A stretch of 64,000 nucleotides of DNA. Origin: Ga0077555 sp050250755 (GTDB taxonomy: Bacteria; Pseudomonadota; Alphaproteobacteria; Rhizobiales; Hyphomicrobiaceae). Positions 27,306 to 35,407 of this stretch are shown here, in pieces (the first letter of the stretch is position 1; each line of letters starts with the position of its first letter). The notes under the pieces were generated by a model. The model saw nothing but the letters and a program-made list of their open reading frames with translations, searched no databases and was not told the DNA's origin. The stretch is taken from positions 1 to 64,000 of the forward strand of contig JBFWOB010000018.1 of the NCBI GenBank assembly GCA_050250755.1. The letters are read 5' to 3'. Made by a program: the position numbers and the translations under genes.

Positions 27306-28061
27306 ATGTCGGAGCAACAGAAGAACTTTCCCGAGTTCTATGTAACGGCTCCGCAGGCGTGTCCCTATCTTTCAGGACGCAAAGAGCGCAAGCTCTTCAC
27401 CCACCTCACCAACGACAAGCCCCGGGCCCTGGTCGACAGTCTCCTGCGGGGAGGCTTTCGGCGGAGCCAGAACATCGCCTACATGCCCTATTGCGAGGGC
27501 TGCCAGGCGTGCATCTCGATCCGGGTGGTCGTCGACGAATTCGAGCCCAGCCGCTCTCTCCGCCGAGTTAGTGCGCGCAATGCCGACCTCGTTGCCAAGC
27601 GCGTCGCCGCCGTGCCCACTTCCGAACAGTATAGCCTTTTCCGCGGCTACATCGATCAGCGCCACAGCGACGGCGGCATGGCCGACATGACGGTGCTCGA
27701 TTACGCGATGATGATCGAGGACTCGATCATCGATACGTTCCTAACGGAATATCGGCTTCCCGATGAGGCCGCTTCAGAGACAAACGGCGGACGCCAATTG
27801 CCCGGCGCGCTGAAGGGCATCGCGCTTTGCGATCGCCTCTCTGACGGGATTTCGATGGTCTACAGTTTCTATGACACCGACGAGGAAGAGCGCAGCCTCG
27901 GGACCTACATGATCCTCGAGCAGATTGCCGAGACGCGCCGGCTGGGCCTGCCCTATCTCTACCTCGGCTATTGGATCGAAGGCTCCCGTAAGATGGCCTA
28001 CAAGGACCGCTTCGGACCTCAGGAGCGGCTTGGCCCCAACGGTTGGCAGCGCGCGAAGTAA
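27306..28061 (+). CDS. bpt: Aspartate/glutamate leucyltransferase (Bpt)
   Basis: This 251-residue protein is a bacterial leucyltransferase of the Bpt/ATE1-like family. It moves leucine from Leu-tRNA to N-terminal Asp or Glu, marking proteins for ClpS/ClpAP degradation (N-end rule). Typical blocks are FYVTAPQACPYLSGRKERKLFTHL with the conserved CPYL, the Cys-rich AYMPYCEGCQACISIRV, and the C-terminal SLGTYMILEQIAETRRLGLPYLYLGYWIEGSRKMAYK and FGPQERLGPNGW. GAAGGAA precedes the ATG. It is convergent with the next small exported protein. Confidence 0.94.
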   Translation: MSEQQKNFPEFYVTAPQACPYLSGRKERKLFTHLTNDKPRALVDSLLRGGFRRSQNIAYMPYCEGCQACISIRVVVDEFEPSRSLRRVSARNADLVAKRVAAVPTSEQYSLFRGYIDQRHSDGGMADMTVLDYAMMIEDSIIDTFLTEYRLPDEAASETNGGRQLPGALKGIALCDRLSDGISMVYSFYDTDEEERSLGTYMILEQIAETRRLGLPYLYLGYWIEGSRKMAYKDRFGPQERLGPNGWQRAK

Positions 28062-28132
28062 AGCCAAAGCCCGTCGCGTCGCGGGACACGGACATCGACC
28101 CTGGCCTCGGCTTGATTGGTTCTACTGATGTC

Positions 28133-28582
28133 TCAGCGCGACAGTTCGGCGCCCACCCGCTCGAACATGTAGATCCACTTTGCCTTTTGGATCGCGACGA
28201 GATCGGCCATCGACTTGCGCACTTCGACAAGCCGACCGCAATCTGGCGACGCGGCTGTGGTTCCTTCCGCGCCGAGTTGCTCGATACGGGCAAGGAACGC
28301 GGCCGACTGATCGTCGAATGTTGCGATCTTCTGATCTTGGACGATGGGGATGGCTTCGGCCAGGAACTGATCGTGCGACCATCCCCGCTTCGATTTGAGT
28401 TGCCTCAGTTTCGCCTGGAAGGCGGGCTTATTTTCGATATTCAGCGCCCGCAGAGCCTGGGCCGCTTCGCCCACCACCGCCTCGAAGTCGGCGCGTGAGC
28501 ACGACTGTGCAGCGGCCATGGGGGGCATGGCCACCCACAACGTCACCAGCAACGCCATGGCCTCGAGCTTCGCCGACGTCAT
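28133..28582 (-). CDS. Exported hypothetical protein
   Basis: I do not recognise this 149-residue protein. It has a clear Sec signal peptide (MTSAKLEAMALLVTLWVAMPPMAAAQ) and a mature part rich in helix-forming residues, with two Cys residues (one just after the cleavage site in QSCSRADFE and one in SPDCGRL). These could form a periplasmic disulfide. The central segment KPAFQAKLRQLKSKRGWSHDQFLAEAIPIVQD looks like an amphipathic helical pair. GGGAGGGGGAGAC lies directly upstream of the ATG at 28582. It stands alone between convergent bpt and the divergent ORF at 28732. Confidence 0.7.
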   Translation of the reverse strand: MTSAKLEAMALLVTLWVAMPPMAAAQSCSRADFEAVVGEAAQALRALNIENKPAFQAKLRQLKSKRGWSHDQFLAEAIPIVQDQKIATFDDQSAAFLARIEQLGAEGTTAASPDCGRLVEVRKSMADLVAIQKAKWIYMFERVGAELSR

Positions 28583-28731
28583 GTCTCCCCCTCCCGGCCG
28601 TCTAACCGGTTGATCGTACATGCCGCGCGGCGCGGCCGCCGACAAGACATGAACGCAGCAATTTGGGGGACTTATCCCCGGTCTCCGTAGCTGTGAGAGG
28701 ATCGCCTCGACCCACAGAAACGGAACCCAGC

Positions 28732-29307
28732 ATGCTGTCCCGCGCCCCCTCCCACATCACGAACCCGCAACACACGACGACCATTCGCACCTACGCTCCG
28801 GGAACGCCGCCCATCACGCGACCGTATGTTCGCGAGCGCGACTTGCCCGGCCTGCTGCCCGTTTGGCCCCGTGAAATCAGGAACATGACGCCGGAGAAGC
28901 ACCATCGGCTGATCCAGCGCCTCAAGCGCGCGCTGCGTGAAGAGCGGCGACGCGGGATTGCGGGGTCTTGGACATACGATCTCGCCCGGCACGCGCGGCT
29001 CTTCCGAGCCTTGCAAGCCGAGATGGCGGCTACGCCACCACCCCTTTCATCCTGGGCGACCGCCACATATCGGAACGAGCGTGACGGCGATCTGGCCGCT
29101 GGATTGGCACGTGATCAAGGCGCGGTGACTGAACCCGCCGAACTCAGTCGCGGCGCGTGCCAAGCCCCATCTTCTTCGCGAGTTGCGAGCGCGCCGCGGC
29201 GTAATTCGGCGCGACCATCGGATAGTCGTGAGGAAGCTGCCACTTGGCCCGGTACTCTTCAGGCGACATCTTGTAGTGCGTCCGCAAGTGGCGCTTCAGC
29301 GATTTGA
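28732..29307 (+). CDS. Possible hypothetical protein, 3' end antisense to mucR
   Basis: This is an open frame of 191 codons. The first 110 residues look gene-like, with LPGLLPVWPREIRNMTPEKHHRLIQRLKRALREERRRGIAGSWTYDLARHARLFRALQAEM forming two probable helices. The last 55 residues lie antisense to the end of mucR and are low in complexity (Ser/Ala/Arg-rich), so either the gene is shorter through a sequence error or change, or the tail is read-through without function. The ribosome site before the ATG at 28732 is weak. The basic helical segment is the reason for reporting it; the function is unknown. Confidence 0.4.
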   Translation: MLSRAPSHITNPQHTTTIRTYAPGTPPITRPYVRERDLPGLLPVWPREIRNMTPEKHHRLIQRLKRALREERRRGIAGSWTYDLARHARLFRALQAEMAATPPPLSSWATATYRNERDGDLAAGLARDQGAVTEPAELSRGACQAPSSSRVASAPRRNSARPSDSREEAATWPGTLQATSCSASASGASAI

Positions 29308-29548
29308 ACTTCTTTCCGTCCTCGAGACAGACAATGTAGTCGGGGGTGACCGACTTCTTGACCGGAACGGCGGGCTTCAACTCGTCCCTGTCCCCAATCT
29401 CGATGTTCCCAGAAGCGCGGACGAGAGCCTGATGCACATCTCCGATCAACAATGGCAGGTCGCCGCTCGCAAGGGCGTTTTTGCTGACATAGGCGGAGAC
29501 GATCTGAGCGGTCAGCCCGATCAGCCCTTCTTGCACCTCTTCCTCCAT
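29144..29548 (-). CDS. mucR: MucR/Ros family transcriptional regulator
   Basis: This 134-residue protein has the Ros/MucR zinc-finger DNA-binding domain in VCLEDGKKFKSLKRHLRTHYKMSPEEYRAKW (about 73-103). The ligands would be Cys74, Asp77, His87 and His91: the second Cys of Ros is Asp here, as in several MucR homologues of Mesorhizobium and Brucella relatives. The N-terminal part (EEEVQEGLIGLTAQIVSAYVSKNAL) matches the MucR oligomerisation region. These proteins are nucleoid-associated global regulators that bind AT-rich sites and repress their own genes. GGAGG precedes the ATG, and the 347-base AT-richer region upstream fits such autoregulation. Confidence 0.92.
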   Translation of the reverse strand: MEEEVQEGLIGLTAQIVSAYVSKNALASGDLPLLIGDVHQALVRASGNIEIGDRDELKPAVPVKKSVTPDYIVCLEDGKKFKSLKRHLRTHYKMSPEEYRAKWQLPHDYPMVAPNYAAARSQLAKKMGLGTRRD

Positions 29549-29895
29549 TCACGCCTCCTACCTGAGCCCAGCATTTTTACGGACCCAGGCTTGCTCATTT
29601 CTACGTATGCGAGAACCGTAATACCTGAACAACAATACAAATCGAGAATGGCTACAGTATTGATGCAGGTACGGCCCGCGCGCATTAACGTAGTAACTGC
29701 AGCCTCTCTTGTCATCGTCAAATCAAGACTTGACAGATTTTACTTGCGCACCTTCCCGGACGCACGACAACCGCAGTGCCCGCAAAGTTGGCGAACAGGT
29801 CTGACGCCGTGCTAGCAATCACCCTCAGCGCGCTCGGGTAGCCGGCGGTTGGGCCTGAGCCATCGCGCAACGGTCTGCGATTGGAAGCGAACGCC
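29549..29895. other. AT-richer intergenic region upstream of mucR (347 bases)
   Basis: No gene was found. The stretch is clearly lower in GC than its surroundings, especially 29570-29760, and is divergent between mucR (minus) and the oligopeptidase gene (plus). This is the expected position for MucR self-binding sites. No convincing -35/-10 pair was assigned. Confidence 0.5.
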
Positions 29896-32010
29896 ATGTC
29901 TAACGTGACTCCTCTGAGGCCCGCGGCCCCCAGCGCCGAAAGGCGCCCAGTAACAGCCTCGCACCACGGCACAACGCTTGTCGATGATTACGCTTGGCTG
30001 CGCGCGGACAATTGGCAGGACGTGATGCGCGACCCGACCGTGCTCGATGTGCAGATCAGGGAGCATCTCGAGGCGGAAAACGCGTACACGGAAGCCACCT
30101 TGGGCGACACGAAGGTGTTGCAGGCCACGCTTTTCGAGGAAATGAAGGGCCGGATCAAGGAAGACGATACCTCCGTTCCGGCGCCTGATGGTCCGTTCGA
30201 ATACCAGAGCGGTTACGTGACCGGCGGACAGTACCCACGCCTTCTGCGCCGTCCACGTGGCGGCGGCGACGGTACGGAGACGGTTCTGTTGGATGGTAAC
30301 GCAGAAGCTGCCGGTAAAGCGTACTGGGGCCTTGGTGGCGCCACGCATAGCGACGACCATAAGCTCCTCGCTTATGCCGTCGACGAAAAGGGCTCGGAGC
30401 TTTTCACTGTCCGCGTCCGCGATCTCGACACGGGCGCCGATCTCGAAGACTCCATTCCGGACACGCGCGGCGGCGTGGTGTGGGCCCGCGACGGCAAGAC
30501 GTTCTTCTACGTCCGGCTCGATGCCAATCACCGGCCGCTTTACGTCTACCGTCACGTGGTCGGTACGCCAGCCGAGAGCGACGTTCTGGTCTACGAGGAA
30601 AAGGATCCCGGCTTCTACGTCGGCGTGGGCGCCACGCAGTCAGGCCGCTTCATCCTCATAGATGCGCACGACCACCAGACGAGCGAAATTTATCTGATCG
30701 ACGCCGAGCGGCCGGCCGATCCAATGCGTCTCGTCGCGCCACGTCGGCATGGCCACGAGTACGGCGTCGAACATCACGGCGACCTGCTCTACATCACGAC
30801 CAATTCGGACGGTGCCGAGGACTTCCGGATCGTGACAGCACCCGTCGCCGCGCCAGCGGAAGAGAGCTGGAAGGAGCTGGTTCCGCACAAGCCGGGCCGC
30901 CTCATCATCGACGTCGTCCTTTACGCCGATCACCTCGTGCGCCTGGAGCGCGAGGACAGCCTACCCCGCATCGTCGTTCGCCGCCTTTCCGATGGCGAAG
31001 AGCATCAAATTGCCTTCGATGAAGAAGCCTACAGCCTCGGCCTGTCGCACGGTTACGAGTTCAAGACGACAACCATCCGGTTTACCTACTCGTCGATGAC
31101 GACACCGGCAGAAGTCTACGACTACGACATGGTGAGCCGTGCGCGAACATTGCGAAAACGGCAGGAAATTCCATCGGGCCACAACCCGTCCGACTATGTG
31201 ACGCGCCGCATCCTGGCGCCTGCAAAGGACGGCGAGTTGGTCCCGGTCTCGCTGCTTTATCGCAAAACGACACGCCTCGACGGTACCGCCCCGGTCCTGC
31301 TTTACGGATACGGTGCCTACGGCATTCCAATTCCGGCGTCCTTCTCGACAACGCGCCTATCCCTGGTCGACCGCGGGTTCATCTACGCAATCGCCCATAT
31401 CAGGGGTGGCAAGGACAAAGGTTATCGCTGGTACACGGGCGGCAAGGCCGAGCACAAGGTCAACACCTTCACCGACTTCATCGCGGCGGGTGAACACCTC
31501 GTCGCCCTCGGCCTCACGCGACGCGGCAACATCGTCGCCAATGGTGGCTCCGCTGGCGGCATGCTGATGGGCGCCGTCGCTAACATGGCGCCCGAGCTCT
31601 TTCTCGGCATTATTGCCGACGTGCCGTTCGTCGACGTGCTCAACACCATGCTCGACGCGACGTTGCCGCTGACACCCCCCGAGTGGCCCGAGTGGGGCAA
31701 CCCGATCGAAAGCGCCGACGACTTCCGCCGCATCCTCTCCTACAGCCCGTACGAGAACGTCGAGGCTAAGGCATACCCGCATATCTTCGCCTACGGCGGC
31801 TTGACCGATCCCCGCGTCACCTACTGGGAGCCGGCCAAGTGGATTGCGCGGCTGCGCGAGCGCAATACGAGCGGCAACCTCGTCCTCCTTCAGATCAATA
31901 TGGAAGCCGGACATGGCGGCGCGTCCGGTCGCTTCGAAGCGCTGAAGGAAGTCGCCCTTGACTACGCGTTCGCGCTCAAGATCGCCAACAGAATGGACCT
32001 TCAAGCCTGA
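29896..32010 (+). CDS. Oligopeptidase B-like prolyl oligopeptidase family peptidase (S9A)
   Basis: The protein has 704 residues. An N-terminal beta-propeller (about 70-410) is followed by an alpha/beta-hydrolase domain. The nucleophile lies in NGGSAGGMLMG (G-G-S-A-G-G), the Asp in the segment YGGLTDPRVTYWEPAKW and the His in EAGHGGASGR, all typical of oligopeptidase B. The enzyme cuts small peptides after Arg or Lys in the cytoplasm; no signal peptide is present. TTG at 29881 is an alternative start, but the ATG at 29896 has GGAAG at suitable spacing. The SRPBCC gene follows eight bases later. Confidence 0.93.
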   Translation: MSNVTPLRPAAPSAERRPVTASHHGTTLVDDYAWLRADNWQDVMRDPTVLDVQIREHLEAENAYTEATLGDTKVLQATLFEEMKGRIKEDDTSVPAPDGPFEYQSGYVTGGQYPRLLRRPRGGGDGTETVLLDGNAEAAGKAYWGLGGATHSDDHKLLAYAVDEKGSELFTVRVRDLDTGADLEDSIPDTRGGVVWARDGKTFFYVRLDANHRPLYVYRHVVGTPAESDVLVYEEKDPGFYVGVGATQSGRFILIDAHDHQTSEIYLIDAERPADPMRLVAPRRHGHEYGVEHHGDLLYITTNSDGAEDFRIVTAPVAAPAEESWKELVPHKPGRLIIDVVLYADHLVRLEREDSLPRIVVRRLSDGEEHQIAFDEEAYSLGLSHGYEFKTTTIRFTYSSMTTPAEVYDYDMVSRARTLRKRQEIPSGHNPSDYVTRRILAPAKDGELVPVSLLYRKTTRLDGTAPVLLYGYGAYGIPIPASFSTTRLSLVDRGFIYAIAHIRGGKDKGYRWYTGGKAEHKVNTFTDFIAAGEHLVALGLTRRGNIVANGGSAGGMLMGAVANMAPELFLGIIADVPFVDVLNTMLDATLPLTPPEWPEWGNPIESADDFRRILSYSPYENVEAKAYPHIFAYGGLTDPRVTYWEPAKWIARLRERNTSGNLVLLQINMEAGHGGASGRFEALKEVALDYAFALKIANRMDLQA

Positions 32011-32018
32011 GCCGGGAC

Positions 32019-32528
32019 ATGATCGCTCCTGCATCGCACGTCGCTGCCCAGCATGGCACCCTCGTTCTCGGTGGGAGCTTCGAGGTGCCCGCGGCGCGGC
32101 TTTACGCAGCCCTCTCCGAACCTCTCGAGCGCGCGCTCGTCGGCACGCTCAGCGACGAGCACGTCGTGCTTATCGACGAGAGCGACTTCCGTGTCGGCGG
32201 TCGCGATTTCTATCGGTTCGGCTTGAAGGGAGCCCCCGCATTCCGGGCCGAGACGATATTCCATCGGATCGTGCCTCAGACCCTGATCGTTGCGACCGAG
32301 ATCGTCCACACTGGTGAGACGTGCGTGTCGATCGAACTCGTCTCGATTGTCATCTTCGAACGAGCCGGAGCAACTGCCCTCCGGCTCACGGCACAGGTCC
32401 TGTCGCTCTGTGCGGACGAGGACTTGTCGGATGCCGCCAGCACCCGCCACCCGGCACTCATCGAAGCCCTGACGCGCCATCTCGGTGCTCCAGCCCGCGA
32501 CCAGCGTCGGCCTTTCTCGCGGCGCTGA
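32019..32528 (+). CDS. SRPBCC (AHSA1-like) domain protein
   Basis: The protein has 169 residues. The pattern LVLGGSFEVPAARLYAALSEPLERALVG, FRVGGRDFYRFGLKG and FRAETIFHRIVPQTLIVATEIVHTGETCVSIELVSIVIF matches AHSA1-like START-fold proteins, which bind hydrophobic ligands or protein partners. The sequence is diverged in its C-terminal third, where the usual GW or GWxxxL helix motif is not evident. It starts eight bases after the peptidase stop and is likely co-transcribed with it. The cellular role is unknown. Confidence 0.7.
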   Translation: MIAPASHVAAQHGTLVLGGSFEVPAARLYAALSEPLERALVGTLSDEHVVLIDESDFRVGGRDFYRFGLKGAPAFRAETIFHRIVPQTLIVATEIVHTGETCVSIELVSIVIFERAGATALRLTAQVLSLCADEDLSDAASTRHPALIEALTRHLGAPARDQRRPFSRR

Positions 32529-33118
32529 AGGCTGATCCAGAATCAGACACCGACGACAACCACGCAGCGCACACCGAGGCGCCATCCTCGCGATTGGCAG
32601 ATGCCCGTCCGGTTCAACCCGGGAGACGTTTCGCCCGCGCTCGAAGGATACTCGTTCAAAATCCAGTCTTAATCGGCCGCTTCATCCTCGCGCGACAACG
32701 CCTTGTTCTAGCGTCATCCCCGCGAAGGCGGACCCACGCGGTTCGCCCACACGCAGGTGCCCGTGGGAGCCCGCCTGCGCGGGGATGACGTGTATGGGGT
32801 GATGTCGGGCGGTGATCAACGAAGCTGGCGAGGTTCCCGAAACTCGCTGAAACCAAGCTTTATCTCCTAACGTGGGAACTCAACCGGACGGGCGTAGGAT
32901 GTGCTCCGCGACGACGCCAGTGATGACGGCGCTCCCCGAGGCCACTCAGAGGCCCGCTCTACAACGCCCCCTGGCCGGCCAAGGCCCCTTTCCTAGCAAA
33001 CGCCATTGTACTGGCGGCCAAGCTGCACTAAGTCGTCGCAACGGTACGGACTGTCGCAGAACTGTTGTCTCTGCCTGACAACGTGGCAACCAACCCCCGT
33101 CAGCTCTGGGAGATTGAT
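32529..33118. other. Intergenic region with a palindromic repeat element (590 bases)
   Basis: No credible gene was found. The region holds the inverted-repeat element at 32712-32790 described separately and, at its end, the start region of the carboxy(nor)spermidine dehydrogenase. The remaining sequence shows no recognisable structure. Confidence 0.6.
32712..32790. repeat. Interspersed palindromic repeat element (CGTCATCCCCGCG type)
   Basis: The ends are inverted copies: CGTCATCCCCGCG-AGGCGG at the left and its complement CCGCCT-CGCGGGGATGACG at the right, enclosing a GC-rich interior with further partial pairing. Elements with a GTCATCCCCGCGAAGGCGGG core are common intergenic repeats in high-GC proteobacteria (REP/MITE-like). 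It lies between genes, near an end of the SRPBCC transcript, and could fold into a long hairpin in RNA. Confidence 0.75.
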
Positions 33119-34336
33119 TTGGACAGTGTTCTCATTATCGGTGCGGGTGCCGCAGGCTCTGTGACCGCCCAGAAGTGCGCGATGAACCGCGATGTGTTCA
33201 AGAAGATTCATCTTGCCTCGCGCCGACTTGCAAGTTGCGAGGCGGTGGCCAAGCGCTGCGTCACGCCGATCGAGATCTCCCAGGTCGATGCCGACGATGT
33301 GCAGGCGACCATTGCGCTCATCAACAAGGTCAAGCCTGACCTCCTCATCAATATGGCGCTGCCCTACCAGGACCTGCCCATCATGGATGCGTGCCTCGCC
33401 ACGGGCGTGCATTACATGGACACGGCCAACTACGAGCCGCGCGACGTCGCCAAGTTCGAGTACTCGTGGCAGTGGGCCTATCAGGACCGCTACAAGGCCA
33501 AGGACATCATGGCGATCCTCGGTTGCGGCTTCGATCCGGGCCAGTCGAACATCTATTGTGCGTACGCGCAGGAATTTCTGTTCGACACGATCGAGACGAT
33601 CGACATCATCGATTGCAACGACGGCAGCCACGGCAAGGCGTTCGCCACCAACTTCAATCCGGAGATCAACCTCCGCGAGGTGACGCAGCGCGGCAAGTAC
33701 TGGAAAGACGGCAAGTGGATCGACATCGATCCGTTGTCGATCTCGGCGATGATCGACTATCCGGAGGTCGGCCCGCGCAAGTCCTATCTTATCTACCACG
33801 AGGAGGAGGAGAGCCTCGTCCAGAACATCAAGGGCCTGAAGCAGATCCGCTTCTGGATGACGTTCTCCGATAACTACATCAAGCACCTGGAAGTGCTGCA
33901 AAACGTCGGTATGACGCGCATCGATCCTGTCATGTACAAGGGCAATCCCGTCATCCCGATGGAGTTCCTGAAGGAGTTGCTACCGCCTCCGTCGTCGCTG
34001 GGCGAGAACTATTCGGGGCGCACGTCGATCGGTTGCATCTTCCGCGGCAAGAAGGATGGCAAAGAGAAGCTGGCGCTGATCTATAACGTCTGCGATCATG
34101 CCCAGTGCTACAAGGAGACCGGCGCACAAGCCGTTTCCTACACGACCGGTGTGCCGCCCGTCGTCGGTGCGATGATGCTCTTCAACGGTGCGTGGAAGAA
34201 GCCGGGCGGCGTCTATAACGTCGAGCAGCTTCCTCCCAAGCCCTTCATGGACGAGATCGGCAAACAGGGCCTGCCGTGGCACCTGAAGGAGATCACGGTA
34301 GAGGATCAGGCCGAGCTGTTCGCGGTGAACACTTAA
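33119..34336 (+). CDS. Carboxynorspermidine/carboxyspermidine dehydrogenase (saccharopine dehydrogenase family)
   Basis: This 405-residue protein begins with a Rossmann motif, VLIIGAGAAGSVTAQKCAMN, and matches the Lys1-like carboxy(nor)spermidine dehydrogenases: CDPGQSN-type GCGFDPGQSNIYCAYA, GSHGKAFATNFNPEINLREV and the C-terminal YTTGVPPVVGAMML. It condenses putrescine (or diaminopropane) with aspartate semialdehyde using NADPH, giving carboxyspermidine for NspC. TTG at 33119 is proposed as the start, with GGGAGA five bases upstream and a family-like N terminus; another TTG lies at 33065. nspC is 2.5 kb downstream with unrelated genes between. Confidence 0.88.
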   Translation: MDSVLIIGAGAAGSVTAQKCAMNRDVFKKIHLASRRLASCEAVAKRCVTPIEISQVDADDVQATIALINKVKPDLLINMALPYQDLPIMDACLATGVHYMDTANYEPRDVAKFEYSWQWAYQDRYKAKDIMAILGCGFDPGQSNIYCAYAQEFLFDTIETIDIIDCNDGSHGKAFATNFNPEINLREVTQRGKYWKDGKWIDIDPLSISAMIDYPEVGPRKSYLIYHEEEESLVQNIKGLKQIRFWMTFSDNYIKHLEVLQNVGMTRIDPVMYKGNPVIPMEFLKELLPPPSSLGENYSGRTSIGCIFRGKKDGKEKLALIYNVCDHAQCYKETGAQAVSYTTGVPPVVGAMMLFNGAWKKPGGVYNVEQLPPKPFMDEIGKQGLPWHLKEITVEDQAELFAVNT

Positions 34337-34366
34337 GCGGATACTCGTCCGATACGGCCCAATCGC

Positions 34367-34397
34367 AGAAAGGGGCGGCACCGTGCCGCCCTTTCTC
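34367..34397. terminator. Bidirectional terminator between polyamine gene and dsbB
   Basis: AGAAAG-GGCGGCA pairs with TGCCGCC-CTTTCT around CCG with one bulged G. It lies 30 bases after the dehydrogenase stop and just touches the dsbB stop at 34396. The flanking A and T bases suit termination in either direction. Confidence 0.75.
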
Positions 34398-35013
34398 AGT
34401 TTCCCGGCTGCGCCCCAACGGTTCCGAGCAGCCGATAGCCGAACGTGTGGCACTCTCCGAGTCCACACTGCACCAGCACCGACACGAAATTGATCACGCA
34501 CAGCGCCGCGACATAGATCGCGACCATCTTGGCGATCGATGCCATGCCCGGGAACGACATGCTCGGCGTCTCCAGATATGGCGAGCGACCGCCCGGCAGC
34601 AGCAGCGTCGCGATGTGGGCCACGATCAGTGCGAGCGCAATCAGAACGCTCCATACCGGCATATGCAGGCCGAACACTGCGCTGCCGATATATTCGTGGC
34701 CAGGGCGCGGACAAATATCGAGTAGCGTCTGGCGTACTGAGATAATGAGTAGCACCGTCGCAAAAAGCAGGCTGATGCCGGTGAAGCGATCTGCGAACCC
34801 ACGCCGCAAGTTGAGCACGGCGCCGAACGCTACGCCAAACAACGCCACGCGCTGCAACAGGCAAAGCGGACACGGCAACTCGCCGTAGGCGTACTGCATA
34901 ATCATCGCGCCACTCAGGATGGCAGCGACCACGATGACCTTGAGCAGTTCGCAAAGATACTGCAGACCCGCCCAAGCCCGCGCCTCGTCGGGCGCTCCCA
35001 TAGTCGTTGTCAT
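34396..35013 (-). CDS. dsbB: Disulfide bond formation protein B (DsbB family)
   Basis: This 205-residue inner-membrane protein has four or five helices and the DsbB redox motif CPLC (Cys48-Cys51) after the first helix, followed by LLQRVALFG. It would reoxidise DsbA and pass electrons to quinone. The usual second pair of the other periplasmic loop is reduced to one Cys (Cys101, in DICPRPGHEYIG). Two extra Cys residues (183 and 188, QCGLGEC) lie in a C-terminal extension after another helix. It is coupled to a 68-residue membrane protein whose stop lies one base before this ATG. No dsbA is adjacent. Confidence 0.88.
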   Translation of the reverse strand: MTTTMGAPDEARAWAGLQYLCELLKVIVVAAILSGAMIMQYAYGELPCPLCLLQRVALFGVAFGAVLNLRRGFADRFTGISLLFATVLLIISVRQTLLDICPRPGHEYIGSAVFGLHMPVWSVLIALALIVAHIATLLLPGGRSPYLETPSMSFPGMASIAKMVAIYVAALCVINFVSVLVQCGLGECHTFGYRLLGTVGAQPGN

Positions 35014-35014
35014 G

Positions 35015-35221
35015 TCATGCCCCCTTCACGAGCACGCCGACGGTGTTGTCGACCTTTAACCAGGGCATTTTGAATCCCGTGGTCGGGCTGGAGATCTCGA
35101 ACAGGAACAACCAAATCGTCAGCACGAGCGAAATCGCCAGGCTCGAGACCGCCAGTTGCCATCGCCCGAACGCTTCGAGACCGAAGGCAAGCGTGAGAAA
35201 CAAAAAGATCCAGAACATCAT
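35015..35221 (-). CDS. Small two-helix membrane protein coupled to dsbB
   Basis: The protein has 68 residues: two hydrophobic stretches, FWIFLFLTLAFGLEAF (3-18) and LAVSSLAISLVLTIWLFLF (23-41), then a short polar tail ending in KVDNTVGVLVKGA. It has no Cys. The ATG at 35221 is preceded by GAGGG at eight bases; the frame stays open upstream. Stop and dsbB start are one base apart, so translation is probably coupled. Short membrane proteins of the DUF5993 type are found beside dsbB in other bacteria; resemblance here is in size, topology and position rather than clear sequence. It may be a DsbB accessory subunit. Confidence 0.65.
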   Translation of the reverse strand: MMFWIFLFLTLAFGLEAFGRWQLAVSSLAISLVLTIWLFLFEISSPTTGFKMPWLKVDNTVGVLVKGA

Positions 35222-35407
35222 CAGGGCTACCCTCACGGAGAGATATCCAGCATCAGATATTTGCCCAATCGGCAAAGCAAGCGGTCTTCATGCCACTCGG
35301 CTACCGGTGTCCGTGATGCCAGGGATGGCGCACGTCCCTATTTTGCGTATCGTGACGCCGCCGGCTCGGGGATATTGGCGCCGGCAGGAGTTGCTTTCGG
35401 GGGAAGT

